This document shows, piece by piece, positions 17,842 to 32,050 of a stretch of DNA of 64,000 bases; the first letter of the stretch is position 1; every line of letters begins with the position of its first letter. Location: the NCBI RefSeq assembly GCF_900107175.1, contig NZ_FNOZ01000002.1, positions 1 to 64,000 of the forward strand, in the 5' to 3' direction. The position numbers and the translations under genes were made by a program. The stretch comes from Modestobacter sp. DSM 44400 (lineage in GTDB: Bacteria; Actinomycetota; Actinomycetes; Mycobacteriales; Geodermatophilaceae). The notes below the pieces were generated by a model, which searched no databases, was not told the DNA's origin, and worked only from the letters and a program-made list of their open reading frames with translations.

Positions 17842-17875
17842 GACCGCGGGCACCGGACAACCGGTGCCCGCGGTC
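17842..17875 (+). terminator. strong hairpin terminator after acs
   Basis: GACCGCGGGCACCGG, a 4-nt ACAA loop, then the perfect complement CCGGTGCCCGCGGTC form a 15-bp stem 41 bp after the acs stop. There is no T tract, as is common in high-GC actinobacteria. The following ~215 bp up to the convergent SDR contain short CCTGGGA...CCACGG near-repeats but no gene I can support. Confidence 0.75.
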
Positions 17876-18091
17876 GCGGCGTGCGTGACGGCGTTCTCCC
17901 GCGTGCCGATGCCCTCGGCCCGGGCCGATGCCGGGCCCCGCAACCTGGGATTCCACGGGCCTGGGATGCCCCGGCCTGGGACTCCACGGCCCCGTCAGCC
18001 GGGCCGGCTCCCGCTGCCGTCGATCGGGCCCTCGCGCAGCAGAGACTGCCCCTGGGCCGGTTGCCCACCACCGGCTGCACGGCCGGCCGCG

Positions 18092-18989
18092 TCAGTTGAT
18101 CGGGTCGTCCTCCCCGTAGGGGCGCAGCCGCAGCTGCCGGCCCGCACCGGTCGGCGCCGTCGCCCGCAGGATGGCCAGATCGTCGGCCCCGGCGCGGAAG
18201 AACCGCCCCGACCAGGCGTCGAGCTCACCGGCGGCGATGGCGACGGCCAGGTCGACGACGTCCTCGGGCCGGGTCCACTCGGTCCGGCCCTCGTGCATCG
18301 GCATGGCCCGGGTCATCTCTGTGTCGACCACGCCGGGTGCCAGGTCGAACGCCCGCACGCCGTGCGCGGCGCCGGCCAGCGCGATGCCCTCGGTGATCCG
18401 CATCTGCGCGCTCTTCCCGGCGGAGTAGGCGCTGTAGACGTCACTCCCCCGCGTCCCGAGGCCGCTGGCCAGGCCGACCACCCGGCCGCCACCGCACGCC
18501 ACCATCGCCGGGACGACGGCGCGCGCCAGCAGGAACGGCCCGCGCACCTGGCTCTCCACCACCTGCCACCACTGGTCGGGGTCGGCCTCCCACAGCGGGA
18601 CCTCGGCCCCGTCGATCGAGCCGGCGTTGTTGACCAGCAGGTCGACCGGCCCCAGCTCGGCGGCGACCCGTGCCACGGCGGCGTCCACGGCCGCCCGGTC
18701 GGTGACGTCGGCGGCGACGGCCAGCGTGCGCGCGCCGGTCGCCGCGGCGATCTCGGCCATCGCCGTGCGCAGCCGGTCGGGGGTGCGGGCGATGCCGGCC
18801 ACCGCGGCACCGCGGGCAGCCAGCCCCTCGGCGACGTACCGGCCGATGCCGGCCGAGGCCCCGGTGATCAGCGCGACGGTGCCCGCAAGTCGTGTGGCCC
18901 CGTCCAGGGCACCGCCCTGAGCGGGCGAAGGGTGGGGAGGACGGGGTCCTTCTACCTTCTCCGCAGGGTGGGGAGGACGGCGTCCTTCT

Positions 18990-18997
<8 letters not shown>
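18092..18997 (-). CDS. short-chain dehydrogenase/reductase, start uncertain
   Basis: SDR with the TGASAGIG cofactor loop, NNAG, and catalytic Ser...YxxxK as YSAYSAGK; it ends DDPIN. The enzyme part starts at 18900. The only standard in-frame start is GTG at 18997, overlapping the end of pheT. This would give an N-terminal tail of about 35 residues encoded by the two repeat copies at 18903-18990. A CTG at 18907 is an alternative. The repeat insertion seems to have displaced or disrupted the original start. Substrate unknown; 301 residues from the GTG. Confidence 0.75.
18903..18990 (-). repeat. stop-codon-linked GC-rich repeat, copy A (doubled)
   Basis: Read leftward from the pheT stop, this is GAAGGACNCCGTCCTCCC plus CACCCT, present twice in tandem with one mismatch. 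The second copy continues into CGCTCAGGGCGG. The same GAAGGACCCC...CGCTC(A)GGGCGG design recurs at 23525, 24487 and 40197. It can fold into GC-rich hairpins and may serve as terminator for pheST, while also supplying the 5' coding part of the next SDR. Confidence 0.7.
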
Positions 18998-24386
<5,389 letters not shown>

Positions 24387-24486
24387 GGCGTCCTCCTCTC
24401 GGACGTGCAGAGACGACGACGCCGTCGCCGGCGGGTCGAGGTGACCCACCGTGCGACGGCGTCGACGGGTGGTGCGGGACTCGGCC

Positions 24487-24666
24487 CTCCTGCGGGGGGC
24501 AGGGTCAGGCCCCTTTCAGGGTCCCGCCCTGAGCGTGCGAAGGGCGGGGGGAAGGGGTCAGGCCCTCCCGCAGGGGCCCGCCGCGAGCCTGCGAGTGGCG
24601 GGAGGTCAGGCCCCTTTCAGGGTCCCGCCCTGAGCGTGCGAAGGGCGGGGGGAAGGGGGTCCTTCA
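24487..24666 (-). repeat. stop-codon-linked GC-rich repeat, triple copy C
   Basis: Fills the gap between rplT and the methyltransferase gene. A 55-bp block is repeated without mismatch at 24503-24557 and 24604-24658 (offset 101 bp), with a related variant between them (GCCACTCGCAGGCTCGCGGC type). Each unit has an inner stem CCCGCCCT/AGGGCGGG around a ~10-nt loop. The array begins directly at the rplT stop as TGATGAAGGACCCCC, like copy B. Candidate terminator array for infC-rpmI-rplT. Confidence 0.85.
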
Positions 24667-25056
24667 TCAGGCGGCTGCGGCGCCGGTCGCCTCGGGGTGC
24701 GCGACGAGGGCAGCCCGGGCGGACTCCACCAGGGTGGCGAAGGCGGCCGGCTCGTTGACGGCCAACTCGGCCAGGACCTTGCGGTCCAGCTCGATGCCGG
24801 CCAGCTTGAGGCCCTGCATGAACCGGTTGTAGGTCATGTCGTTGGCGCGGGCCGCGGCGTTGATGCGGGTGATCCACAGCTTGCGGAAGTCACCCTTGCG
24901 GACCTTGCGGTCGCGGTAGTTGTAGGTCGCGGAGTGGAGGAGCTGCTCCTTGGCCTTGCGGTACAGCCGCGACCGCTGGCCGCGGTAACCGCTGGCGGCC
25001 TCGAGGGTCGTACGACGCTTCTTCTGGGCGTTGACCGCCCGCTTCACGCGTGCCAC
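24667..25056 (-). CDS. rplT: 50S ribosomal protein L20
   Basis: 129 residues, basic, starting [14 protein letters not shown] and containing [15 protein letters not shown] and [10 protein letters not shown], the family landmarks. It binds 23S rRNA early in 50S assembly. GTG start with AGGAGC 6 nt upstream. Third gene of infC-rpmI-rplT; in other bacteria L20 represses this operon through its leader. The C-terminal ~10 residues are a small Ala-rich extension. Confidence 0.97.
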   Translation of the reverse strand: MARVKRAVNAQKKRRTTLEAASGYRGQRSRLYRKAKEQLLHSATYNYRDRKVRKGDFRKLWITRINAAARANDMTYNRFMQGLKLAGIELDRKVLAELAVNEPAAFATLVESARAALVAHPEATGAAAA

Positions 25057-25093
25057 GTGGAAGCTCCTGTCTGCTCGTTACGGGTGGGCGGTC

Positions 25094-25288
25094 TCAGAGA
25101 CCGAGGAGCTTCTTCATCCGGCTGGTGTCGGCCGGGGACAGCACCTCGGTGCCGGAGATCCGGCGCTTCCGGCTCGAGGACTTGTGCTCGAACTTGTGCT
25201 GGTTGTTCGTGTGCTCACGCACCAGCTTCCCGGTGCCCGTGACGCGGATGCGCTTGGCGGCGCCCTTGTGGGTCTTGTTCTTCGGCAT
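25094..25288 (-). CDS. rpmI: 50S ribosomal protein L35
   Basis: 64 residues, MPKNKTHKGAAKRIRVTGTGK, the standard L35 N terminus, with the conserved KRRI near the middle. The ATG at 25288 is the family start; a longer frame to 25351 is not needed. It sits between infC and rplT, 37 bp before rplT. No oddities. Confidence 0.97.
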   Translation of the reverse strand: MPKNKTHKGAAKRIRVTGTGKLVREHTNNQHKFEHKSSSRKRRISGTEVLSPADTSRMKKLLGL

Positions 25289-25388
25289 GTCGTCGGTCCT
25301 CGTCGTCTGTCGTGGGTACAGGCGGGGGCCCGAACGGGTCCTCGCCCGCACCGGTGCGTCTCGGCAGTGCGGTGGTGCGGTGCGCGGC

Positions 25389-26030
25389 TCAGGCCTGCGG
25401 GGCCTGCTCCTGCGCGGGGGCCGGGGCCCGCTCGGCCGGCGCCTGCTGCTCGGCCGGCGCCTGCTCGGACGCTGCGTGCTTCTCGGCCTTCGCGGTGCGT
25501 CGGACGGCGTCGGTGGCCACCTGGTTCCGGTGCGGTGCGATCACCATGACCATGTTGCGGCCGTCCTGCTTGGGGTTGGACTCGATCATCCCCAGCTCGG
25601 ACACGTCGCCCGCCAGACGCTGCAGCAGCTTGTAGCCCATCTCCGGGCGGGACTGCTCGCGACCGCGGAACATCACGGTGATCTTGACCTTGTCGCCGCC
25701 CTTCAGGAAGCGCTCGACGTGGCCCTTCTTGGTTTCGTAGTCGTGCGGGTCGATCTTGAGGCGCAGCCGCATCTCCTTGATGACGGTGAGCGCCTGGTTG
25801 CGCCGGGCCTCACGGGCCTTCTGCGCGGCTTCGTACTTGAACTTCCCGTAGTCCATGAGCTTGACGACGGGCGGCCGGGCCATAGGGGCGACCTCGACGA
25901 GGTCGAGCTCGGAGTCCTGGGCCAGGCGCAGCGCCTCGCCGATCGGCACGATGCCGACCTGCTCACCCTCCGGGCCGACCAGGCGGACCTCGGGGACGCG
26001 GATACGGTCGTTGATGCGGGGCTCGGTGAT
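25389..26030 (-). CDS. infC: translation initiation factor IF-3, probable AUC start
   Basis: IF-3 keeps 30S subunits free and checks start codons. N domain ([17 protein letters not shown]), linker, and C domain ([31 protein letters not shown]), then an Ala/Pro/Gln tail of about 45 residues. The best start is ATC at 26030: AGGAGAGG lies 2-3 bases before it and the protein then begins ITEPRIND, matching the family. IF-3 genes elsewhere use rare AUU/AUC starts for self-control. An ATG at 26090 would translate through the RBS and part of the attenuator, so it is less likely. 213 residues. Confidence 0.9.
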   Translation of the reverse strand: MTEPRINDRIRVPEVRLVGPEGEQVGIVPIGEALRLAQDSELDLVEVAPMARPPVVKLMDYGKFKYEAAQKAREARRNQALTVIKEMRLRLKIDPHDYETKKGHVERFLKGGDKVKITVMFRGREQSRPEMGYKLLQRLAGDVSELGMIESNPKQDGRNMVMVIAPHRNQVATDAVRRTAKAEKHAASEQAPAEQQAPAERAPAPAQEQAPQA

Positions 26031-26317
26031 GGCCTCTCCTCTGCTTCCTGCGGTGAGGAGCCTGCCCGCCCACCCCCGGACCGACGACAAAGGCCCCGTG
26101 AGCAGCTGCTCACGGGGCCCACTCGCCGGAGTACCGCGCGAGCCCGGTGGGCGCGTGCGGGGCCACCTGGCCGGAACAAGTCCGGCCCGGTGTTCCGGGG
26201 ACCTGGACGCCTGCGCGGCACCAGGTGGGAGCGGGCTCCTCTTGGTCGGCGACCCGGGGCGGGGTCACCGTTCGATCGTGCGCCTCGATGTAGCGGGGGG
26301 AGGCGCACCCATGCTAG
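26031..26317 (-). promoter_or_regulatory. structured infC leader, candidate autoregulatory element
   Basis: About 285 nt without a gene. From a possible -10 TAGCAT (26312-26317), the RNA would first form GTGCGCCTC/GAGGCGCAC (26278-26286 with 26300-26308). Then comes a nested fold, with outer CCACCTGG/CCAGGTGG (26163-26170 with 26221-26228) enclosing CCGGAACA/TGTTCCGG (26171-26178 with 26191-26198). Last is the terminator-like hairpin at 26089-26119, before the infC RBS. This arrangement resembles ribosomal-protein leaders with an antitermination or attenuation switch. The -35 is weak, so the transcript start is uncertain. Confidence 0.6.
26089..26119 (-). terminator. attenuator-like hairpin before infC
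   Basis: GGCCCCGTGAGC, loop AGCT, GCTCACGGGGCC (26092-26119) is a perfect palindrome with a 12-bp stem, followed on the minus strand by TTTG. It lies 59 bp before the infC start codon and on the sense strand, so it would stop infC-rpmI-rplT transcription unless prevented. Could alternatively end the rightward direction, but no gene arrives from that side. Confidence 0.65.
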
Positions 26318-26381
26318 CGCGCCGGGGGGCTCCGATCATTCCCGGGTCGGTGCGAATCATTCCTGGGTCGGCGCGAGCTGG

Positions 26382-26873
26382 TCACTCGTAGAGCAGCTGC
26401 GTCCGGGTCGAGGGGTCCTCGGCGGGCACGGCGGCGGCGTGCAGCGCCCGTAGGCCCTGCACCGCGTCGAGCGCGCGCTGCTTGTCCGCGGCCTGCACGG
26501 CGAGCACGGCCACCTCCTCGCCGTTGGTCAGCAGCAGCGACGCCCATGGCGAGTGCCGGTCGAACCGCACGGCCCGCACGAACGTCCAGGGCAGCCGGTA
26601 GGAGCCGACGATGTTGCGGACGCCGACACCCTCGGCGTCAGCGTCGACCCGCGGCCGGGACACCCAGAGCACCCCTGCCCCGAGCGCGAGCCCGAGACCG
26701 ACCATGGCGACCTGGTCGGCGGTGTGGAACGCGACGACGCCGGTGGTGGAGGACTTGAGCAGCACCGCGACGACGGTCATCACGACGATGATCGCGGTGG
26801 CCGCGCACGCGCAGATCAGCCGCAGCCGACGCGGGACGGCCGACACCGGACGGGGAGCGGGTTGGTCGGGCAC
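26382..26873 (-). CDS. PH-domain membrane protein
   Basis: 163 residues: a short N-terminal tail, two membrane helices (about 20-42 and 52-72), then a bacterial PH-like domain with VGSYRLPWTFVRAVRFDR and WASLLLTNGEEVAVLAVQAAD, a common actinobacterial pattern. GTG 26873 chosen; no clear RBS. Function unknown. It is divergent from the MBL-fold gene with only 40 bp between starts. Confidence 0.75.
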   Translation of the reverse strand: MPDQPAPRPVSAVPRRLRLICACAATAIIVVMTVVAVLLKSSTTGVVAFHTADQVAMVGLGLALGAGVLWVSRPRVDADAEGVGVRNIVGSYRLPWTFVRAVRFDRHSPWASLLLTNGEEVAVLAVQAADKQRALDAVQGLRALHAAAVPAEDPSTRTQLLYE

Positions 26874-26913
26874 CCCTCCATCCTGCACCGCCTGGCTGGC
26901 AGAGTGCCCGGAC

Positions 26914-27960
26914 GTGGCGATCACCGGGACGGCGCAGCACCAGGCGTGGCGGCACAAGACCCTGCCGCCGGTCGAACAGCTGCGCCCGGATCTGTGGTCG
27001 ATCCCGGTGCCGATCCCACACAACCCGCTGCGGTACGTCTCGGTCCACGCCTTCGCCGTCCCCGGCGGCATCTCGCTGCTCGACACCGGCTGGGAGAGCG
27101 AAGAGGGCTGGGCCGCGCTCACCGGCGGGCTCGCCGCCATCGGCGCCGACGTCACCGACGTCCGGGGCGTGCTCATCACCCACCTGCACTTCGACCACCT
27201 GGGGCTGGCCGCCCGCGTCCGGAAGGCCAGCGGCGCGTGGGTCGCCATGCACCCGGCCGACGCCGAGCTGGTCGTGAGCTGGAACGCCCGGGACGGCGCC
27301 GCGGCGGTCGCGGCGGAGATCGAGTTCCTGGTCGGACTGGGCGCCCACCGGGCCGACGCGGTCGCCGACGTCGGTCCGCCGGAGGCGATGGAGCGGTTCA
27401 CCCGGATGGCCGCACCCGATCGACTGCTGGCCGACGGGGACCTCGCCGACCTACCCGGGTGGGCGCTGCGCGCGGTGCACACCCCAGGGCACACCCCCGG
27501 TCACCTGTGTTTCACCGAGGAGCGCACCGGGCTGTTCTTCTCCGGAGACCACGTGCTGCCGCGGATCAGCCCCCACATCTCCACCCGCGCCGAGGGGGAC
27601 GACGACCCGCTGCGGGCGTTCCTGTCCTCGCTGGCCGCGGTGCGGGGGCGGCCGGCGACCGAGGTGCTGCCGGCCCACGAGTGGCGGTTCACCGGGCTGG
27701 CCGAGCGGGTCGACGAGCTCACCGACCACCACGAACAGCGGCTGGCCGAGCTGCTCGCCGCCATCCACGCGCACCCGCACAGCACACCGTGGGACCTCGC
27801 CGCACACCTGACCTGGTCGCGACCGTGGTCGTCCTACGAGCGGCGGATGCGGATCTTCGCCGTCACCGAGACCGATGCACACCTGCGACTGCTGGCCAGC
27901 CGAGGACTCGTCGTTCCGAGCGGGACGACCGTGCCGACCTGGACCGCCGCCGTTCGCTGA
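26914..27960 (+). CDS. metallo-beta-lactamase-fold hydrolase
   Basis: 348 residues. The metal site is clear: THLHFDHLG (HxHxDH) near residue 90, a second ligand in TPGHTPGHLCF, and FSGDHVLP with the bridging aspartate; PAHEWRF supplies the last histidine. The C-terminal ~100 residues are a helical DUF-type extension (SSYERRMRIFAVTETDAHL). Likely a thioesterase or lactonase-like hydrolase. GTG 26914 start; upstream open frame belongs to the divergent gene's strand. Confidence 0.88.
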   Translation: MAITGTAQHQAWRHKTLPPVEQLRPDLWSIPVPIPHNPLRYVSVHAFAVPGGISLLDTGWESEEGWAALTGGLAAIGADVTDVRGVLITHLHFDHLGLAARVRKASGAWVAMHPADAELVVSWNARDGAAAVAAEIEFLVGLGAHRADAVADVGPPEAMERFTRMAAPDRLLADGDLADLPGWALRAVHTPGHTPGHLCFTEERTGLFFSGDHVLPRISPHISTRAEGDDDPLRAFLSSLAAVRGRPATEVLPAHEWRFTGLAERVDELTDHHEQRLAELLAAIHAHPHSTPWDLAAHLTWSRPWSSYERRMRIFAVTETDAHLRLLASRGLVVPSGTTVPTWTAAVR

Positions 27961-28049
27961 CCCGTCCGCGTTTCCCGACCGGCGGGGTGATGATCAGTAC
28001 GTGCCGAGCGCCCGCCCCGGGGCCGGCCGTCGTCCTACGGTGGGATCCT

Positions 28050-29268
28050 GTGGCCATCACTGCACTCCCCTGCCCGTTGCTGCCTGCGGTCGACCGGCTC
28101 TTCCCCACCGCCGGGCCGCCGCCGACCGCGGCAGCGGCGCCCCCGGTGCGCTGGGCGCCGCTGACCGTCGCGGCCCTGCTGGGTGCCGCCCCGGTCGGCT
28201 GGACGTGGAGCCAGTACGGCGGGCAGCGCGGGGTCTTCGCGCTGCTGGGCATCGCGCTGGGTGCGGCCCTGTTCCACTCCCGGTTCGGCTTCACCTCCGC
28301 CTGGCGGCAGCTGGTCGCCGTCGGCAACGGCAGCGGGCTGCGCGCGCACGCGGCGCTGCTCGACGCCACCGCCACCCTCTTCGCGCTGATCATCGGCACC
28401 GGCACCGGCCTGTTCGGCACCACACCGGCGCCGTCGGCCGGCACGCTCGGAATCGGTCTGGTCACCGGCGCGGCGTTGTTCGGCATCGGCTCGGGACAGA
28501 CCAGCATCGTGCTCACGCTGGGTGGGTTCATCACCGGCACGGTGCTCTACGCGTGGGCCTACCCGCTGATCGACGACCTGCCTGCGCTGCCGGCGTTCGT
28601 CCTGGCCGACCATGTCGGGTGGGCCGGCTCGCAGCTGGTCACGATCGTCGTCCTCGGCGCGATCGTCGCGGTGTCCGCGGTGTCGCCGGGTGCCCCCGCC
28701 GAGCGCCGCACCGGATTCGGCCCGCGGATTGGCGCGGGTGCTGCGCAGCTCGTGGCCGATGTGGGTCGGGGCCCTCGTGCTGGCGGTCCTCGGCGCCGGC
28801 GTGCTGCTCACCTCCGGCGGCGCATGGGGCATCACCAGCGCCTTCACCTTCTGGGGCTCCAAGCTCCTCCAACTGCTCGGCCTGCACCCGGAGACCTGGG
28901 AGTACTGGCAGCAGCCGGTCCAGGCCACGTCACTGGCCGGCCCGGTGCTGGCGGACAGGACCTCGCTGACCGACCTCGGCATCATCCTCGGCGCCGCGCT
29001 GGCCGCGGCTGCGGGTGGCGCCTGGACCTTCCACCGGCGGATCCCGCTGAACACCGCCGTCGCCGCGGTGCTCGGCGGCGTGTTCATGGGCATCGGCGCT
29101 CGCCTGGCCAGCGGGTGCAACATCGGCGCCTACCTCGCCGGCATCGACTCCTGGAGCGCCTCGGGCTGGGTGTGGGGAGCGGCCGCGCTGGCCGGCCCCT
29201 GGCCGGGGCTGCGGGCGTGCCGGATGTTCGGACTCAGCGTCCCGGCCCCTCGCGACAGCGCGTGCTGA
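28050..29268 (+). pseudogene. YeeE/YedE-type sulfur transporter, frameshifted
   Basis: Two halves of one polytopic protein in different frames. The first (to about 28700) has ALFHSRFGFTSAWRQLV and LFGIGSGQTSIVLTLGG. The second has GGAWGITSAFTFWGSK, then GGVFMGIGARLASGCNIGAYL, the family's cysteine motif, and ends FGL.... Continuity breaks between about 28695 and 28745, needing a net shift of +1. Both halves look conserved, so this is either a recent mutation or a base-count error. Start GTG 28050, or ATG 27990. Role if intact: thiosulfate or sulfide-related transport. Confidence 0.75.
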
Positions 29269-29326
29269 CGACGGCGGGGCGGAGTCCGCGCGTTCGGCCG
29301 AGGGAACTCTCCCCGATCATGACGGG

Positions 29327-30460
29327 ATGACGACGCTCGACAGCCCGGACGGCGCGACCCCGGCTGCGGAGCTGCTGCCGCTGGCCGGCTACACCGTCGG
29401 TGTGACCGCCGCCCGCAAGGCGGAGGAACTCGGGGGCCTGCTGGTCCGCCGCGGGGCGCGGGTGCTCTACGCCCCGGCCATCCGCATCGTGCCGCTGGCC
29501 GACGACGCCGACCTGGTGTCGGCGACCCGCGAGGTGCTGGCGGCGCCGGTCGACCTGGTGGTCGCCACGACCGCGGTCGGCTTCCGTGGCTGGCTGGAGG
29601 CGGCCGCGGCCTGGGACCTGCCCCTGCGCGACCACCTGGCCGGTGGCCGGGTACTCGCCCGCGGGCCGAAGACGCGCGGTGCGATCCGCGGTGCTGGCCT
29701 GGTGGACGCATGGTCACCGGCCTCGGAGAGCTCCGCGGAGGTTCTCGAGCACCTGTTGTCGGGCGCCGAGGGGCCGCTGACCGGACGCCGGATCGCCGTT
29801 CAGCTGCACGGGGACCCACTGCCGGCGCTGGTGTCCGGGCTGCGGGACGCCGGTGCGGACGTCGTCCAGGTGCCGGTCTACCGGTGGATCCCTCCGGAGG
29901 ACACCGCACCGCTGCGCCGGCTGGTCACCGGGATCGCCGCACGTGACGTGGACGCCGTCACGTTCACCAGCGCGCCGGCCGCGGCGAGCCTGCTGCAGAT
30001 GGCCGCCGAGGAGGGCGTTTGGGCCGGGGTGCTGGCCGCCTTCGCCGACGGCGTGCTGCCGGTCTGCGTGGGGTCCACGACGGCTGCCCCGCTGGAGGCC
30101 GCCGGACTCGCGACGGTGCAGCCGGAGCGGGCCCGGCTGGGCGCGCTGGCCCGCGAGGTCGTCGCCCGGCTGCCCGCACGCGACCCGGTGCTGACCTCCG
30201 GTCCCCACACCGTGCAGGTGCGCGGCCACGCCGCGGTGCTCGACGGGCGGTTGGTGGAGCTGCCCCCGGGCCCGATGGGCGTGCTGCGGGCGCTCGGGCG
30301 CCGTCCGGGCGTGGTGGTGTCCGCCATGGAACTGCTCGGCGAACTGCCCGGCGGCGGGGACCCGCACGCCGTGGAGACGGCGGTGACCCGGCTGCGGGCG
30401 GCGCTGGGGGCGTCGGTGGTGGAGACCGTGGCGAACCGGGGTCACCGGCTGGCGGTCTGA
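29327..30460 (+). CDS. HemD-like / OmpR-type winged-helix fusion regulator (NnaR-like)
   Basis: 377 residues. Residues about 20-265 resemble uroporphyrinogen-III synthase (VGVTAARKAEELGGLL, FTSAPAAASLL). The last ~95 residues are an OmpR-type winged helix (GPMGVLRALGRRPGVVVS, HAVETAVTRLRAALG, VANRGHRLAV). Such fusions in actinobacteria are the NnaR regulators of nitrate/nitrite assimilation working with GlnR; a heme-synthesis role is unlikely. No nitrate genes lie nearby. Its 3' end overlaps the convergent DinB gene by 19 bp. Confidence 0.85.
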   Translation: MTTLDSPDGATPAAELLPLAGYTVGVTAARKAEELGGLLVRRGARVLYAPAIRIVPLADDADLVSATREVLAAPVDLVVATTAVGFRGWLEAAAAWDLPLRDHLAGGRVLARGPKTRGAIRGAGLVDAWSPASESSAEVLEHLLSGAEGPLTGRRIAVQLHGDPLPALVSGLRDAGADVVQVPVYRWIPPEDTAPLRRLVTGIAARDVDAVTFTSAPAAASLLQMAAEEGVWAGVLAAFADGVLPVCVGSTTAAPLEAAGLATVQPERARLGALAREVVARLPARDPVLTSGPHTVQVRGHAAVLDGRLVELPPGPMGVLRALGRRPGVVVSAMELLGELPGGGDPHAVETAVTRLRAALGASVVETVANRGHRLAV

Positions 30461-30984
30461 CCCCTCCAGCCGTACAGGTCGCGGAGCAGAGCGATCTCGG
30501 CGGCGTGGTGGACCAGTTCGTCGAGGGCGTGCACGAACAGGTCGGCCCAGCGGGACTCGGCGTACGGCCCCCACGACGGACCGAGCAGGCTCCACATGCC
30601 CTCCTCGCCGAGGTCGGTCATCGCCGCGCGGAACGCGGTGACAGCGGTGCCGAGGTCGCGCAGCGCCGGCTCCGCGGTGCCGTGCCACTGGGTGCCGGCC
30701 ACCGCCACCGGGCGCCCGGCCGGGGACCGGTCCAGGTAGCCGGCCAGGCAGTCCGAGCCGAGGTGCCACGTCCGCCAGGCGATGGTGGTAACCGGCGCCG
30801 GGTCAGGGTCGGGCCGGGTCCGGTCGACCTCCCACATGTCCCCCACCCGCCGCGCCGTCCACGCGCCGGACACCGGCTCCCACCGGTACTCCTCGTCCCC
30901 GAGTCCGGCCAGCCGACGGTCGAGCCGCTCCCAGGCGTCGTCGTAACCCCGGAGCAGGACGGGCAGCACGGCGTGTGCGGTCAT
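30442..30984 (-). CDS. DinB-superfamily protein
   Basis: 180 residues with the four-helix DinB pattern: LRGYDDAWERLDRRLAGL, EPVSGAWTARR, TWHLGSDCLAGYL and ELVHHAAEIALLRDLY, which supplies metal-binding histidines at spaced positions. Probably a thiol-dependent transferase or a divalent-metal protein of unknown substrate. ATG 30984 follows TACCTT by 7 nt, suggesting a leaderless start; ATG 31014 is the alternative. Confidence 0.78.
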   Translation of the reverse strand: MTAHAVLPVLLRGYDDAWERLDRRLAGLGDEEYRWEPVSGAWTARRVGDMWEVDRTRPDPDPAPVTTIAWRTWHLGSDCLAGYLDRSPAGRPVAVAGTQWHGTAEPALRDLGTAVTAFRAAMTDLGEEGMWSLLGPSWGPYAESRWADLFVHALDELVHHAAEIALLRDLYGWRGQTASR

Positions 30985-31205
30985 GCCCGGGAAGGTAGGG
31001 CAGCGCACCGACATCTAGCCGCCGGCCATCCGGGTGCCCGGGCGCAGGTGGGCCACACAGGTCACCACGACGCACACGGCCTGGGGAAGTACTCGGCAAA
31101 TCCTTCCCTGCAGCACCTCCGTTGTGCTCGCTCCGGGTGCCCCGCTGTGGTGAGGGACGCCGCCTGTCGGGTGCACCGACGGCGCGCAACGGCCATGATC
31201 GCCGC

Positions 31206-32003
31206 GTGCAGGACTACCTCGATGGCGAAGCGGCAGCTGGGCGGCACCTGGTGGAAACCGGGGAACTGGTCGCCGGCTCCATGAGCCGTGCCGTTGCCGG
31301 CCTTCTCTTCGACCCCAGCTCCGCCGTCGTCCAGCTCGACGACCGGCTCTCCGGCGTCCTGCGGGAGGCCGCGATCACGGCCGCCGACCTGCCGTTGACC
31401 TGGGAGCGGGCCCGGGCCGGCGCCGTGCTGGCCTTCGCGGCCGAACTGGCCGTCACCCGGTCCCACCAAGGCCGCGGGGTGCGCACCGACGGCTTCTTCA
31501 GTGTGCGGTCGATGGCCCGGTCGGCGGCCGAGCGGCTGGTGGAGTCCGCCGTCCGGGCGGCCCGGGACACCACCGAGGACCGCCAAGTGCGGCACCTGGG
31601 GTACCTGGTCGCCGAGGTGGTCGTCTCCCCCGACATCGACTCCGCGCTGGCCGTGCGCGGCCTGCAGCTCGCCGAGTCCTGCAGCTGGCGGCAGCTGGCC
31701 CTGCTGTCCGCCGTCGGCCGCCGCGAGCGCGCACCGCTGCCGCTGGCCCCGCTGGACGACGAGCCCCGCAGCTGGCGGGCATGGGGCGCGCGGCAGGACC
31801 TCGCCGACCTCCAGCGCGCCGGCCTGCTCGACCCGTCGCCGGCCGCTCCCCGATCCGGTAGTGCCGCGCTCCCCCGGCTGCGCCCCGCCGACCTGCGGCT
31901 CACCCGCCGAGGCGTGCTTGTGCACCGGCTGCTCGCGCTGGACTTCGTCCGGGAGGACGACGTGCTCAGCGCCCTCGCCGACCTGGACCTCGCCGCTTCC
32001 TGA
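31206..32003 (+). CDS. hypothetical protein, helical
   Basis: 265 residues, not recognised. Mostly helical and soluble by composition, with ARAGAVLAFAAELAVTRSHQG, a stretch rich in Arg/Ala, and HLGYLVAEVVVSPDIDSALAV resembling loosely DUF4393-type proteins. The C-terminal part has RLTRRGVLVHRLLALD, like a winged-helix tail. GTG 31206 taken as start; no strong RBS. Coding is supported by GC-rich third positions and lack of alternatives. The 190 bp before it hold no supported feature. Confidence 0.55.
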   Translation: MQDYLDGEAAAGRHLVETGELVAGSMSRAVAGLLFDPSSAVVQLDDRLSGVLREAAITAADLPLTWERARAGAVLAFAAELAVTRSHQGRGVRTDGFFSVRSMARSAAERLVESAVRAARDTTEDRQVRHLGYLVAEVVVSPDIDSALAVRGLQLAESCSWRQLALLSAVGRRERAPLPLAPLDDEPRSWRAWGARQDLADLQRAGLLDPSPAAPRSGSAALPRLRPADLRLTRRGVLVHRLLALDFVREDDVLSALADLDLAAS

Positions 32004-32050
32004 GCCGTGCCGGACGCCTGTCGTTGCCGCGCCCCCACCCAGAGCGAGAG

